NCBI GenBank assembly: GCA_019639235.1
Contig: JAHBSG010000009.1
Location: forward strand, 62,001-126,000
Direction of reading: 5' to 3'
Length of the DNA: 64,000 nt
DNA from: Acidobacteriota bacterium
Lineage (GTDB): Bacteria; Acidobacteriota; Blastocatellia; Pyrinomonadales; Pyrinomonadaceae
Under the pieces are notes generated by a model. That model saw only the letters and a program-made list of their open reading frames with translations, was not told the origin of the DNA and did not search any database. A program made the translations under genes and the position numbers. Within the stretch, counting starts at the first letter, position 1, and each line of letters begins with the position of its first letter. Of this stretch, positions 16,593-25,126 are shown piece by piece.

Positions 16593-18158
16593 ATTTGTCG
16601 TTGGGTCAATTCTCTGAGGTTCCCTTGGCGGAGCCGGAAGACGAAATTGAATATCGATCAGGTCGAACTCAAAATTACCAAGAGTGAATTTGAGCGGCGT
16701 TCGTGCAGCATCGAGACCGAGCCAGAGCCGCGGCATCAGGCGGTCGAGTTCGGGATTTTGCGGAATGAGCGTTATCTGCTGTGCGGGCCGCTGCTCACCT
16801 CGGTTTTGCAGAGCCTCGGCCTGACCGGGGCGAAGTATGAAAACGGTCGCCCGGTCTCGCCAAAAAACGGATACGCGGGTATCGTTGACCGGATTCTTGG
16901 AATCGCTGCTCGGCTTAAGGTTGAAAGATCGAGCTGCGTAAAGAAGCGACAAAACGCTATGGGTCGCAAACGGCGCTTCGGAGCGATTGCCGTCATGATT
17001 AATGACATTCGTCGCCCGGTCGAGGGTCGCGGTGTGTGACATCGCAGCGAGTGCTCCTGAAAATCGCACTTCCGTCTTGAACGGAATGATAGTTCCCGGG
17101 TCGACGAACGTAACGATAGAGTCGCCATTCCGGAGAGCGGAGGACGACGCCGGAAGATCCGAAAGTCTTGCCGCGATGCGAAGCGAATCGACGCCATCAA
17201 ATTCCCTTCGTTCTTCGACAGCGACGGCCAGAATTCCGGAATCATTGCCCGCCTCGCGGACACGAAAACGCAAAGTCTCCCCAAGAACGAATGGAAGATC
17301 TCGCGAGATCGGCTGATTGTCCTGGTAAGGCGTCGGAGTCGGAGCCGGCGTTGGGGTCGGAGTCGGTGTCTGGACAATGACCGGCGTTGGCGTCGGGTTT
17401 TCGGTTCGCTCCTCGACGGTCACAATACCGGAGATCTCGACGCGTAGTTCTCCGCGCGGTGTGCGGGCTCTCATCAGGATGGGGATCTGCCGTTCGTCGG
17501 CGGTCAAATTAATGCGAACATCCGACATCCCAAGCGTTGCGAAATACTCGCTCTGCAACGACGCGGTATTTGTATCGAACTCACCGGCCGGGAGCGTCAG
17601 CTTCTCTGCACCGGTTACGGCGGAGGTCAGCGTGTACGCTCGGCCACCTTCGCTGAAGGTCAAATTGGCTGATCCGTTCGATTGCCGCAGCCGAAAAAGT
17701 GCAGCTACGAGGTCGAGCGGAGCGGCGGAATCGCCACGATGATCGATCGTTGTCTCGATCGGGATAACGGCAGAGGCGTCCGTTCGACGCTGAAAGAGAG
17801 GCAAACCGGTCTCTGCCGAAACGAACGTGGTTCGGTCCTCATCGAAAAGGAAGAATGCCGCGGTCGCGAAATTGAGCGAACGCGTTCGAAACCTTAGTTC
17901 GAAGGAAGGCTTTCCATCCAATAAACCTGACGAAACGACCTGAGTCTCGGCGAATGCCACGTCATCAAACTTGTCCAACGAAACTCGATAGGTAAGCTTT
18001 TCACCGACTCGGAACTTCGGCTGTTGGGCCGCTGTCCCATAACCCAAGAACAGAAAGCCGCAAAGCGCGGCGAGCGCGGCAAAACCGAGAAAACCCGGGC
18101 CATTGAGGATCTTTTTGAAAGTGGCGTTTATCAGATCGAGCTTCCCCTTGAAGATCAT
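16590..18158 (-). CDS. DUF3108 domain protein with a Pro/Thr linker
   Basis: The 522-aa protein has one membrane helix near residues 22-43 and is otherwise extracytoplasmic. Two related halves each resemble DUF3108 (FRVGEKLTYRVSLDKFDD in the first, LGETLRFRVREAGNDSG in the second). They are joined by a Pro/Thr-rich linker at about residues 255-285. DUF3108 proteins are periplasmic beta-rich proteins of unknown role. The duplication within one chain is notable. Its ATG overlaps the pyrF stop by four bases, and feoA follows 32 bp after its own stop, so these may share a transcript. Confidence 0.72.
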   Translation of the reverse strand: MIFKGKLDLINATFKKILNGPGFLGFAALAALCGFLFLGYGTAAQQPKFRVGEKLTYRVSLDKFDDVAFAETQVVSSGLLDGKPSFELRFRTRSLNFATAAFFLFDEDRTTFVSAETGLPLFQRRTDASAVIPIETTIDHRGDSAAPLDLVAALFRLRQSNGSANLTFSEGGRAYTLTSAVTGAEKLTLPAGEFDTNTASLQSEYFATLGMSDVRINLTADERQIPILMRARTPRGELRVEISGIVTVEERTENPTPTPVIVQTPTPTPTPAPTPTPYQDNQPISRDLPFVLGETLRFRVREAGNDSGILAVAVEERREFDGVDSLRIAARLSDLPASSSALRNGDSIVTFVDPGTIIPFKTEVRFSGALAAMSHTATLDRATNVINHDGNRSEAPFATHSVLSLLYAARSFNLKPSSDSKNPVNDTRVSVFWRDRATVFILRPGQAEALQNRGEQRPAQQITLIPQNPELDRLMPRLWLGLDAARTPLKFTLGNFEFDLIDIQFRLPAPPREPQRIDPTTN

Positions 18159-18877
18159 TTTACCGAGGCGATCGCACTTACGATGCTTTCCGCCGCTGCG
18201 CGCCTGTCGTTCGCATTCATGATCGGCCGGCCGACGACGATATAGTCCGAGCCTGCCGCTACAGCGGCCTCCGGTGCCATTACACGCCTCTGGTCGTCAT
18301 TTGTTCCATCCGAAGGTCGTATTCCGGGCGTCACCGTAACACAATCGGCTGTCATCGGATCTTGCCGGATCGCCGCGACCTCGCGGGCCGACGCGACAAT
18401 ACCATCGAAACCGCTGGCGGCGGTCAGCCGGGCCATTCGCATAACGGCGTCCGCTTCTGTACCGCCGATACCAAGTTCGGCCAAAACCGCCGCATCGCTG
18501 CTCGTCAAAAGAGTAACGGCGATCAGAATGGGCCGATTATGGCCCTCTTTCGCGCAAACGTCGTTGACCGCGTCTGCGGTTCGGGACATCATCTCGCGGC
18601 CGCCGAGAGCATGCACGTTCATCATCCAGATCCCGAGCCGGGTGGCCTCGACCGCCGCATTCGCGACCGTGCTCGGGATATCGTGATACTTGAGGTCGAG
18701 GAAAACTCGGTGCCCCGCGGCTGAAAGTTCACGAACGAGGTCAGGTCCTGCAGATGTAAAAAGCTGCATCCCGATCTTGACGGAACCGACCGCCCCGCTG
18801 AGCTCCTCGACCGCGGCCAAGGCTAAAGCTCGATCCGGGACGTCAAGTGCCACGATCAGGCGTTCGTGCGGTTCCAT
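18155..18877 (-). CDS. pyrF: orotidine 5'-phosphate decarboxylase
   Basis: PyrF converts OMP to UMP, the last step of de novo pyrimidine synthesis, in the cytoplasm. The IVALDVPD strand, SVKIGMQLF and the catalytic DLKYHDIPSTV motif (Asp-Lys-x2-Asp) are present, as are VTPGIRPS and VVGRPI near the C-terminus for phosphate binding. I choose ATG 18877, giving MEPHERLIVALDV; the frame also allows GTG 18910. No other pyr gene is nearby. The stop overlaps the DUF3108 start by four bases (ATGA). Confidence 0.94.
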   Translation of the reverse strand: MEPHERLIVALDVPDRALALAAVEELSGAVGSVKIGMQLFTSAGPDLVRELSAAGHRVFLDLKYHDIPSTVANAAVEATRLGIWMMNVHALGGREMMSRTADAVNDVCAKEGHNRPILIAVTLLTSSDAAVLAELGIGGTEADAVMRMARLTAASGFDGIVASAREVAAIRQDPMTADCVTVTPGIRPSDGTNDDQRRVMAPEAAVAAGSDYIVVGRPIMNANDRRAAAESIVSAIASVK

Positions 18878-18928
18878 CGTTAGAATTCTTTCGGGTGCGG
18901 GTTTCGTCACGCAGCTTCTTTTGAATGA

Positions 18929-19216
18929 TCAATCAAGATCCAGCGGGTTCTTAAAAGGGTCCTTAGATTTGGTGTCTGCCTTCTTAAGGGCTTCCTGGAA
19001 TTTCTCCTCAAGCAGTCGTTCGCGGTCCTTCATCGAGGCCATTTCCTGGGCAAAAAGCTGATCGCGAAGCTCTTTCTGCTTTGAGAGTTCGCCCTTCAGT
19101 TCGTCGAATGAGCCGAGAACTTTTTTCTTTTCCTCGTGCGAGAGAACGCTTCCGGTCATCGCATCGACCGTGATCGTGGCTTCGCAACAGGGACAGACTA
19201 TCGAGAATTTATCCAT
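18929..19216 (-). CDS. zinc-ribbon plus coiled-coil protein (95 aa)
   Basis: The N-terminus has CPCC (residues 9-12), only half of a zinc ribbon, so metal binding would need a partner or dimer. From about residue 30 the chain is a highly charged helix with heptad-like Leu/Phe positions, predicted coiled coil, ending in a Lys/Asp tail (KNPLDLD). The function is unknown; such small proteins often act as chaperones or adaptors. It sits upstream of pyrF on the same strand. Confidence 0.6.
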   Translation of the reverse strand: MDKFSIVCPCCEATITVDAMTGSVLSHEEKKKVLGSFDELKGELSKQKELRDQLFAQEMASMKDRERLLEEKFQEALKKADTKSKDPFKNPLDLD

Positions 19217-19234
19217 TCCGGAAAAAAGTATACA

Positions 19235-19900
19235 TCAATTGTTCGGGCGTCCGGGGAAAACGTTCGGAACCTTTGCCGGATTGTTTCCGCCCTTACCCGG
19301 TGCTGTGGCCGGCGGAGGGGTTGGGGTGGGCGGCGGCGTGAGCCCGGCCGCGAGTATAAAATCCGTTACCGAAACACTTGCGATCTGCCTAAAACGGTTC
19401 GGATCGGCGTCAACCACCTTTCCGTTCTTCAAATAGATCTTGACCCGCGAGCCTTCGGAAGTTGTGATGCGTTCGACCTTGTTGATCTGCGGATGCGAGC
19501 GGAACTGCCGCGTCTCGGTCGCCACGTCGGTCAGCTTCGTCGAATAGGTCGAATCGTCCGGAGCAGGCCGGGCGAGCGGTTCGGCACGTTGGCCGGGATG
19601 AACCACGCCATCCGGCAATTGGATGTTAGCCTGCCTCGCTCGTTCCTCCTTTATCAAACGCTCCTGCTCGATCGGATTGAGCGGCACGTTCGCATTCGCG
19701 TCGCCCGAGGGCTGTGCCGATGGCGAATTCACCTCGCTCGGATCGACCTGAACCGGCTTGACCGCCGTTGCAGAATTCGAGCCCTGTGCATTCGACGCGG
19801 AAGTTTCAACTTCCGCCGAACCGCCGCAACCGGCGACCGCAATTGCCGCCGCCGCGATCCCATTCATTCCTATCCATCTAAAAGACTTAAGCAAAAACAT
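19235..19900 (-). CDS. lipoprotein of unknown function (221 aa)
   Basis: A lipobox (AVAGC, Cys at about residue 24) follows a hydrophobic signal, so this is a predicted lipoprotein. A long low-complexity region (Ala/Ser/Pro/Asn) is followed by a folded part around residues 130-185 (QINKVERITTSEGSRVKIYLKNGKVVDADPN-type beta strands) and a Pro/Thr-rich C-terminal tail with PGKGG. The family is not recognised. The start AGGAG lies very close (2 bases) to the ATG. The tandem-repeat array lies in its upstream region. Confidence 0.6.
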   Translation of the reverse strand: MFLLKSFRWIGMNGIAAAAIAVAGCGGSAEVETSASNAQGSNSATAVKPVQVDPSEVNSPSAQPSGDANANVPLNPIEQERLIKEERARQANIQLPDGVVHPGQRAEPLARPAPDDSTYSTKLTDVATETRQFRSHPQINKVERITTSEGSRVKIYLKNGKVVDADPNRFRQIASVSVTDFILAAGLTPPPTPTPPPATAPGKGGNNPAKVPNVFPGRPNN

Positions 19901-20016
19901 TACTCCTAATAATAATCAAATTCGCTCGCGGCGTAAAAGAATGGCGGTTTGAAATGTAGAGATCATCGTTAAGCGGCAGTTGCTATTCCGCTCGCCGGCA
20001 CGTAACACGGGCCAAA

Positions 20017-20435
20017 AAAATGGTTTTAGGGCGTCCTAAAATGGTCTTAGGAAGTCCCAAAACGGTTTTTGACGTCCCAGAATCGTTTTTGGAAGTCTCA
20101 GAATGGTTTTAGGACCTCCAAAAATGGTCCTAGGAGCTCTCAAAATGGTTTTAGGACGTCTTAGAATGGTTTTAGGACGTCTTGAAATGGTTTTAGGACG
20201 TCTCGGAACGGTTTGACGACGTGTTCGAACGGTTTGACGACCTGTTCGAATGGTTTGACGGCCTGTTCGAACCGTTTGACGGCCTGTTCGAACGGTTTGA
20301 CGACGTGTTCGAACGGTTTGACGACGTGTTCGAACGGTTTGACGACGTGTTCGAACGGTTTGACGACGTCTCCGAATAGTTTGACGACGTCTCCGAATAG
20401 TTTGACGACGTGTTCGAACGATTCGGCGGCGTCAA
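20017..20435. repeat. 21-bp tandem repeat array, about 20 units
   Basis: Some twenty head-to-tail units fill about 420 bp with an exact 21-bp period (one unit is 20 bp). Two sub-families meet at 20204/20205. Units 1-9 carry GGTTTTAGGACGTC-type cores and units 10-20 carry GGTTTGACGACGTG-type cores. Identity between neighbouring units in the second block is almost complete, so amplification there is recent. 21 bp equals two helical turns, putting the TTT runs on one face of the DNA. The array lies between the glnA terminator and the lipoprotein gene. There are no unique spacers, so it is not a CRISPR. Confidence 0.9.
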
Positions 20436-20501
20436 CAAATAGGGTAAATACGGCACTTTGTTCGAGATTTTGCCGGTGCGACCTCTGCCCGGCCCGCATT
20501 T

Positions 20502-20540
20502 AACGAAAAAGGCCGCCTTTTCAGACAGCCTTTTCGTTTT
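20502..20540 (-). terminator. terminator after glnA
   Basis: AACGAAAAAGGC (20502-20513) pairs with GCCTTTTCGTT (20528-20538), with one bulge, giving an 11-bp stem and 14-base loop. On the minus strand the distal arm ends in TTTTTCGTT. It begins about 20 bp after the glnA stop. The symmetric sequence might also stop plus-strand transcription. Confidence 0.75.
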
Positions 20541-20559
20541 GACCGATCGGGGCGAGAGC

Positions 20560-21981
20560 CTAGACGTCGTAATACATCGAAAACTCAAGCGGATGCGGAC
20601 GCAGGCGGAGCGGAGCGATCTCCTTTTCGCGTTTGTACGCGACCCAGCGTTCGATCATCGCCTTCGAGAAAACGTCACCTTTCAGCAGGAAGTCGTGATC
20701 GGCTTCGAGAGCGATCAGCGCTTCGTCGAGCGTTCCGGGCAGCGACGGCACGTTCTTCAATTCCTCGGGCGGAAGATCGTAAATGTCCTTATCGAGCGGT
20801 TCGCCCGGGTCGATGCGGTTCTGAATGCCGTCGAGTCCGGCCATCATCAAGGCCGCGAATGTGATATACGGATTGCACGTCGGGTCCGGCGGCCGGAACT
20901 CGAGCCGCTTGGCCTTCGGCGATGCCGAGAACATCGGAATGCGAACCGCCGCCGAGCGATTTCGGGCCGAATAGGCGAGATTTACCGGTGCTTCATAGCC
21001 CGGCACGAGCCGCTTGTAGCTGTTCGTTGTCGGGGCGGCAAATGCGACCAGGGCCGGAGCGTGCTTGAGCAATCCGCCAATGTAGAACTTCGCCATCTCC
21101 GAAAGGCCGGCGTACTGATCGCCCGCAAAAAGCGGATCGCCGTCGCGCCAAAGCGATTGGTGAACGTGCATCCCCGAACCGTTGTCGCCAAAGAGCGGCT
21201 TGGGCATAAAGGTCGCGGTCTTGCCGTAAGCGGCGGCCGTGTTCTTCACTACATATTTGAAGAGCATCAGGTTGTCCGCCGTGTGGAGCATGTTCGAGAA
21301 GCGGAAATCGATCTCGCACTGGCCCGCCGTCGCCACCTCGTGATGATGGCATTCGACATCGATTCCGACCGCTGCGAGCGTAAGCGAAATGGTGTTGCGG
21401 ATGTCGATCAGGCTGTCGAGCGGAGCGACCGGAACGTAGCCTTCTTTCGGGCGAATGTGGTAACCCATGTTCGGCCGCATTTCGTCGCGGCTTCGGCGGC
21501 TGTTCCAATGCCCTTCTTCCGAGTCAAGAAAATATCCCGCCGAATTCTGGTCGTTGTGGAAAGCGGCCTCGTCGAACAGGAAGAACTCTGCTTCGGGCCC
21601 AAAATATGCCGTATCAGCGATCCCGGTGAAGCGAAGATAGCTTTCTGCCCGCACAGCGACCGAACGCGGGTCGAGGCCGTAGCCTTCCTTCGTGATCGGG
21701 TCTACGACGTTGGCGATAAGGCAAAGCGTCGGCTCATCCGTAAACGGGTCCATCCAGAACCGTGACGGATCCGGAATGAGAAGCATGTCGGATTCGTTGA
21801 TCGCCGCCCAGCCACGGAGCGAAGACGCATCGAACCCGAAGCCATCTTCGAATGAATCTTCCGTCAGTTGGCTGATCGGGTACGTAAGGTGGTGCCACGC
21901 ACCGAGAAGGTCGCAGAACCGAACGGAAACGAACCGCGCTTCCTGATCGGCAGCAAAATGGATCACATTCTTAGAGTTCAT
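20560..21981 (-). CDS. glnA: glutamine synthetase type I
   Basis: GlnA makes glutamine from glutamate and ammonia with ATP in the cytoplasm. At 473 aa it has the type I length. Markers are the N-terminal [12 protein letters not shown], the [11 protein letters not shown] metal site, [11 protein letters not shown], the [19 protein letters not shown] latch region and [13 protein letters not shown]. Tyr401 in YDLPPEEL matches the adenylylation site of GSI-beta enzymes, so control by GlnE is likely (inference; no glnE or glnB is here). A sigma-54 element upstream and an NtrX-like activator further along the window suggest nitrogen control. Confidence 0.96.
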   Translation of the reverse strand: MNSKNVIHFAADQEARFVSVRFCDLLGAWHHLTYPISQLTEDSFEDGFGFDASSLRGWAAINESDMLLIPDPSRFWMDPFTDEPTLCLIANVVDPITKEGYGLDPRSVAVRAESYLRFTGIADTAYFGPEAEFFLFDEAAFHNDQNSAGYFLDSEEGHWNSRRSRDEMRPNMGYHIRPKEGYVPVAPLDSLIDIRNTISLTLAAVGIDVECHHHEVATAGQCEIDFRFSNMLHTADNLMLFKYVVKNTAAAYGKTATFMPKPLFGDNGSGMHVHQSLWRDGDPLFAGDQYAGLSEMAKFYIGGLLKHAPALVAFAAPTTNSYKRLVPGYEAPVNLAYSARNRSAAVRIPMFSASPKAKRLEFRPPDPTCNPYITFAALMMAGLDGIQNRIDPGEPLDKDIYDLPPEELKNVPSLPGTLDEALIALEADHDFLLKGDVFSKAMIERWVAYKREKEIAPLRLRPHPLEFSMYYDV

Positions 21982-22373
21982 AATTTTTCGATTTGTTTAA
22001 TGGCCGGGATTCCATGCCCCGGACTATTGGATTTAGACAGTGTCGAAATGGCAATCAGCGTGCCTTCTTTAGGAAAGCAAGGAAACGGCTTAATTACCAA
22101 TAATGCAATGGGTTAGCGATCTTCTATTAAACATGGACCGGTCATTTCTCCTACAGATTCGTTGCTTCGCATGTATATTGGCTACGGATTTGTAGGGACG
22201 GCGGCCTCCATGCTCTCGCACGGTGAATCTACTGCCAACGCCTGCCTCTTGAATCGAATCGAAGCCCGTGGCGTCTGCGGGGCGAAACCAGCCTTGCCAA
22301 CAAACCGTATTTGATACGACAGCACTTTAGAGTCAGAATAAGGTAATAGACTAATCCATCTCAGGAGCAAGAA
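21982..22373. other. 392-bp divergent spacer glnA / M3 peptidase
   Basis: The spacer holds the sigma-54 site of glnA at 22049-22065. On the plus side the peptidase ATG is preceded by AGGAG at about 22362. A short inverted motif GTAT-TTG-ATAC near 22307 is the only other structure seen. I find no gene or RNA. Confidence 0.55.
22049..22065 (-). promoter_or_regulatory. sigma-54 type promoter of glnA
   Basis: On the minus strand AGGCACG-CTGA-TTGCC fits the -24/-12 pattern: GG and GC are 10 bases apart. Two flanking positions deviate (A for T at the first, C for W at the last). A start near 22039 leaves a leader of about 58 bases. Control of glnA by sigma-54 and NtrC is well known in proteobacteria; here it is inferred from the motif. 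Confidence 0.65.
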
Positions 22374-24536
22374 ATGAGGAACATCTTTAAGAACGGAAAG
22401 GGCTATTTCGCGGCCGCACTCGCAGCCGGAGCCATTTCGACGATTTTTATGACCACAAATAACCAAACGGCGGCGTCGGCTGCGGAAGTCGATAAGGCGG
22501 CAGTCGAGGCACTCACCAAAGATTGGACAGGGCCTTTCAGCGGAGTCCCGGCTTTTGACAAAGTGAAGGTTGAAGCCTTCGCCCCGGCCCTTGAAGAGGC
22601 GATGGCGGAGCAATTGCAGGAAGTCAACGCGATCGCTAACAACCGCGCCGTCCCGACATTTGAGAATACTATTGCCGCGATGGAAAAGGCGGGTTCGAAG
22701 ATGGAACGCGTTTCGACCGTCTATTACATCTGGGCGGCGAATATGAACTCGCCGGAGTTTGCCAAAGTTCAGCGTGAAATGGCACCAAAGCTTGCCGCGT
22801 TCAATGACAAGATCACGCAGAACGAGGGACTCTTTAAAAAGATAGAAGCGGTTTATAACTCGCCAGAAAAATCGAAATTGACGCCGGAGCAGCAGCGGCT
22901 CACGTGGGTTTACTACACGAACTTCGTGCGGGCGGGGGCGAAACTGAACGCCGAACAGAAGGCTCGCCTCTCAGAGATCAACCAGGCACTTGCGGGACAC
23001 TTCACGAAGTTCGGCCAGAATCTTCTCAAAGACGAGAACGACCAGTATATCGAGATCAAGAACGAGGCGGATCTGGCGGGAATGTCGCAATCCTTCAAGG
23101 ACGGAGCCGCGGCGGATGCGGCCGCTAAGGGCCTTAAGGGCAGCTGGATCATCCGCAACACAAGGTCCTCGGTCGATCCGTTCCTAACCTATGCCGGGCG
23201 CCGCGACCTCCGAGAAAAGGTCTGGAAGATGTTCATTATGCGGGGCGACAACGGCGGCGCGACAGACAACAAAGCGATCATCGCCGAGATTCTTCAGCTA
23301 CGCGCCGAGCGAGCCAAGCTCCTTGGTTACGAGACCCACGCTCATTGGAGGCTCGAGAATGCGATGGCGAAAACTCCCGAGCGGGCGATGGAATTGCTCG
23401 AGGCCGTCTGGACGCCGGCGATCGGCCGTGTGAAGGAAGAGGTTCGCGACATGCAGGCACTTGCCGACAAGCAAGGAGCGAAGATCACGATCGAACCTTG
23501 GGACTATCGCTACTACATGGAAAAGGTCCGTAAGGACCGCTACGACCTCGATGCAAATGAGGTGAAGCAGTATCTGCAGCTCGATAAGATCCGTGAGGCA
23601 ATGTTTTGGGTCGCGGGTGAGCTTTTCAACTTTACATTCTCGCCGGTCAAGAACGTCCCCGTCTTCCATCCGGACGTGACCGTTTGGGAAGTAAAGAACA
23701 AAACCACAGGCAAGCATGTCGGCCTTTGGTACTTTGACCCTTATGCCCGCGACGGCAAGCGTTCGGGCGCATGGATGAACGCCTACCGTTCGCAGTCGCG
23801 GTTTGACGGCGAGGTAACGACGATCGTCTCGAACAATTCGAACTTTGTTAAGGGTAAGCCGGGTGAACCTGTGCTCATCTCATGGGACGACGCAAACACG
23901 ATGTTTCACGAGTTTGGCCACGCGCTTCACGGCCTTTCATCGAACGTGAACTACCCGTCGCTTTCGGGCACTGCCGTCTCTCGCGATTACGTCGAGTTCC
24001 CGTCGCAACTTCTTGAGCACTGGCTTTCGACTCCGGAAGTTCTGCAGAAATACGCCGTCCATTATGAGACCGGCAAACCGATCCCGCAGGATCTTGTTAA
24101 CAAGATTGAGCGGGCGGCGACTTTCAATCAGGGTTTTGCGACGACGGAATACCTGGCGAGTGCGTTGATCGATATGAAGTTACACCTGGCAGGTTCGCAA
24201 AAGATCGATGTCGCGAAGTTCGAAAAGGAAACGCTCGATAAACTCGGGATGCCGCGTGAACTCGTTATGCGCCATCGGACGCCGCAATTCTCACACGCAT
24301 TCGGGAGCGACGGCTACTCGGCCGGATACTACAGCTATCTCTGGTCGGATGTGATCACCGCGGACGCGTACGGAGCGTTTACCGAAGGCAAAGGCCCGTA
24401 TGACAAAGCGGTTGGCGAGCGGCTCGTTAAATACATTTTCTCGGTCGGCAACACGATGGACCCCGCCGAGGCCTATCGCAAATTCCGAGGCCGCGACCCA
24501 AAGGTCGAGGCTCTGATGAAGAAACGAGGATTTTAA
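22374..24536 (+). CDS. M3 family oligopeptidase, exported (Dcp-like)
   Basis: This 720-aa peptidase has a signal peptide (residues about 10-35) and an M3 (thimet/Dcp) catalytic domain. The zinc motif HEFGH is at His512-Glu513-x2-His516 and the third ligand Glu lies about 25 residues on (DYVEFPSQ). The C-terminal HRTPQFSHAFGSDGYSAGYYSYLW loop is typical of dipeptidyl carboxypeptidases. It cleaves short peptides, in the periplasm if the signal is used. AGGAG precedes the ATG at good spacing. The gene stands alone, followed by a terminator-like stem. Confidence 0.9.
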   Translation: MRNIFKNGKGYFAAALAAGAISTIFMTTNNQTAASAAEVDKAAVEALTKDWTGPFSGVPAFDKVKVEAFAPALEEAMAEQLQEVNAIANNRAVPTFENTIAAMEKAGSKMERVSTVYYIWAANMNSPEFAKVQREMAPKLAAFNDKITQNEGLFKKIEAVYNSPEKSKLTPEQQRLTWVYYTNFVRAGAKLNAEQKARLSEINQALAGHFTKFGQNLLKDENDQYIEIKNEADLAGMSQSFKDGAAADAAAKGLKGSWIIRNTRSSVDPFLTYAGRRDLREKVWKMFIMRGDNGGATDNKAIIAEILQLRAERAKLLGYETHAHWRLENAMAKTPERAMELLEAVWTPAIGRVKEEVRDMQALADKQGAKITIEPWDYRYYMEKVRKDRYDLDANEVKQYLQLDKIREAMFWVAGELFNFTFSPVKNVPVFHPDVTVWEVKNKTTGKHVGLWYFDPYARDGKRSGAWMNAYRSQSRFDGEVTTIVSNNSNFVKGKPGEPVLISWDDANTMFHEFGHALHGLSSNVNYPSLSGTAVSRDYVEFPSQLLEHWLSTPEVLQKYAVHYETGKPIPQDLVNKIERAATFNQGFATTEYLASALIDMKLHLAGSQKIDVAKFEKETLDKLGMPRELVMRHRTPQFSHAFGSDGYSAGYYSYLWSDVITADAYGAFTEGKGPYDKAVGERLVKYIFSVGNTMDPAEAYRKFRGRDPKVEALMKKRGF

Positions 24537-24565
24537 GCAGAATTAGATGTAGGCCATTTTCAAAT

Positions 24566-24602
24566 GGGATCCGTTCCGCTCTAGGGACGGATCTCACTTT
24601 TC
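24566..24602 (+). terminator. terminator-like stem after the M3 peptidase gene
   Basis: GGGATCCGT (24566-24574) pairs with ACGGATCTC (24587-24595), one G-T pair, loop of 12. It is followed by ACTTTT. The short T-run makes it moderate. Confidence 0.5.
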
Positions 24603-24609
24603 GACAAAA

Positions 24610-25110
24610 ATGAAATACCGAGTTTTTGAAGAACTTCCGGTCTGGCAAGCTTCGGTCGAACTCGCTCTCCGCGTTTTTGCTTTCTCAGAAAAGGCCGATT
24701 TTCGCGGCCTAGGTGATCTTAAGAACCAATTGGAAAGGGCATCCCTATCGATCTCAAACAACATCGCCGAGGGTTTCGAACGCGGTACAACGACCGAATT
24801 GATCCAGTTTCTTTATATCTCTCGTGGCTCCGCGGGCGAATCTCGATCGATGCTTCGTGTCTGCGAACGATCTGACCGATTCACAAATTTCAGATCTGAG
24901 ATCTCAGATCTGATCGGACGCTCGACCAACATCTCGAAGCAGCTTCATGGCTGGCTTGAATCACTTAAGAACACGGACATAAAAGGCGTCAAATTTTACA
25001 CAAACAAGGATCGCGAGCGCCGAGAGAGAGACCGCGAGTTCGAAGAATTTGACCGCGAAATGGCAAGATATAAGGCTGAGCTCGAAGCTCGGCTCCGAGC
25101 TAAAGATTAA
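24610..25110 (+). CDS. four-helix-bundle protein, 23S rRNA IVS-type
   Basis: The first 120 residues match the four-helix-bundle family named after proteins encoded in 23S rRNA intervening sequences: FEELPVWQASVELA, then NQLERASLSISNNIAEGFERGT and FLYISRGSAGESRSML. Relatives (such as Avd of diversity-generating elements) form basic barrels that bind nucleic acid. A palindrome at 24890-24913 encodes part of the loop between the third and fourth helices (RSEISDLIG). The C-terminal 50 residues are a highly charged Arg/Glu helix absent from typical members of about 120 aa. The function is unknown. The gene is convergent with the peptidase-MA gene. Confidence 0.8.
   Translation: MKYRVFEELPVWQASVELALRVFAFSEKADFRGLGDLKNQLERASLSISNNIAEGFERGTTTELIQFLYISRGSAGESRSMLRVCERSDRFTNFRSEISDLIGRSTNISKQLHGWLESLKNTDIKGVKFYTNKDRERRERDREFEEFDREMARYKAELEARLRAKD
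24890..24913. repeat. 24-bp perfect palindrome inside a coding region
   Basis: Three overlapping AGATCT words (24892, 24899, 24906) build a perfect 24-bp palindrome centred between 24901 and 24902. It lies in frame within the four-helix-bundle gene, where the family has a loop. The symmetry shows it could form a hairpin or cruciform; origin by insertion is inference. Confidence 0.8.
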
Positions 25111-25126
25111 AGCAAATGCTCGCTTG

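Noticed and set aside
20017..20435. CRISPR array
   Set aside because: Units are contiguous with no unique spacers and no cas gene is near.
20161..20588. Open reading frames through the 21-bp repeats, with PFEHVVK-like or RSNTSSN-like heptads
   Set aside because: Any 21-bp tandem array keeps frames open in phase. The longest frames end inside the array at single-base changes, and there is no supporting ribosome binding site or fold, so I list the array as a repeat.
20458..21765. Long plus-strand frame of 435 codons opposite glnA
   Set aside because: It is fully antisense to a clear glutamine synthetase and its product is Arg/His-rich without any recognisable domain; it is a shadow of codon bias.
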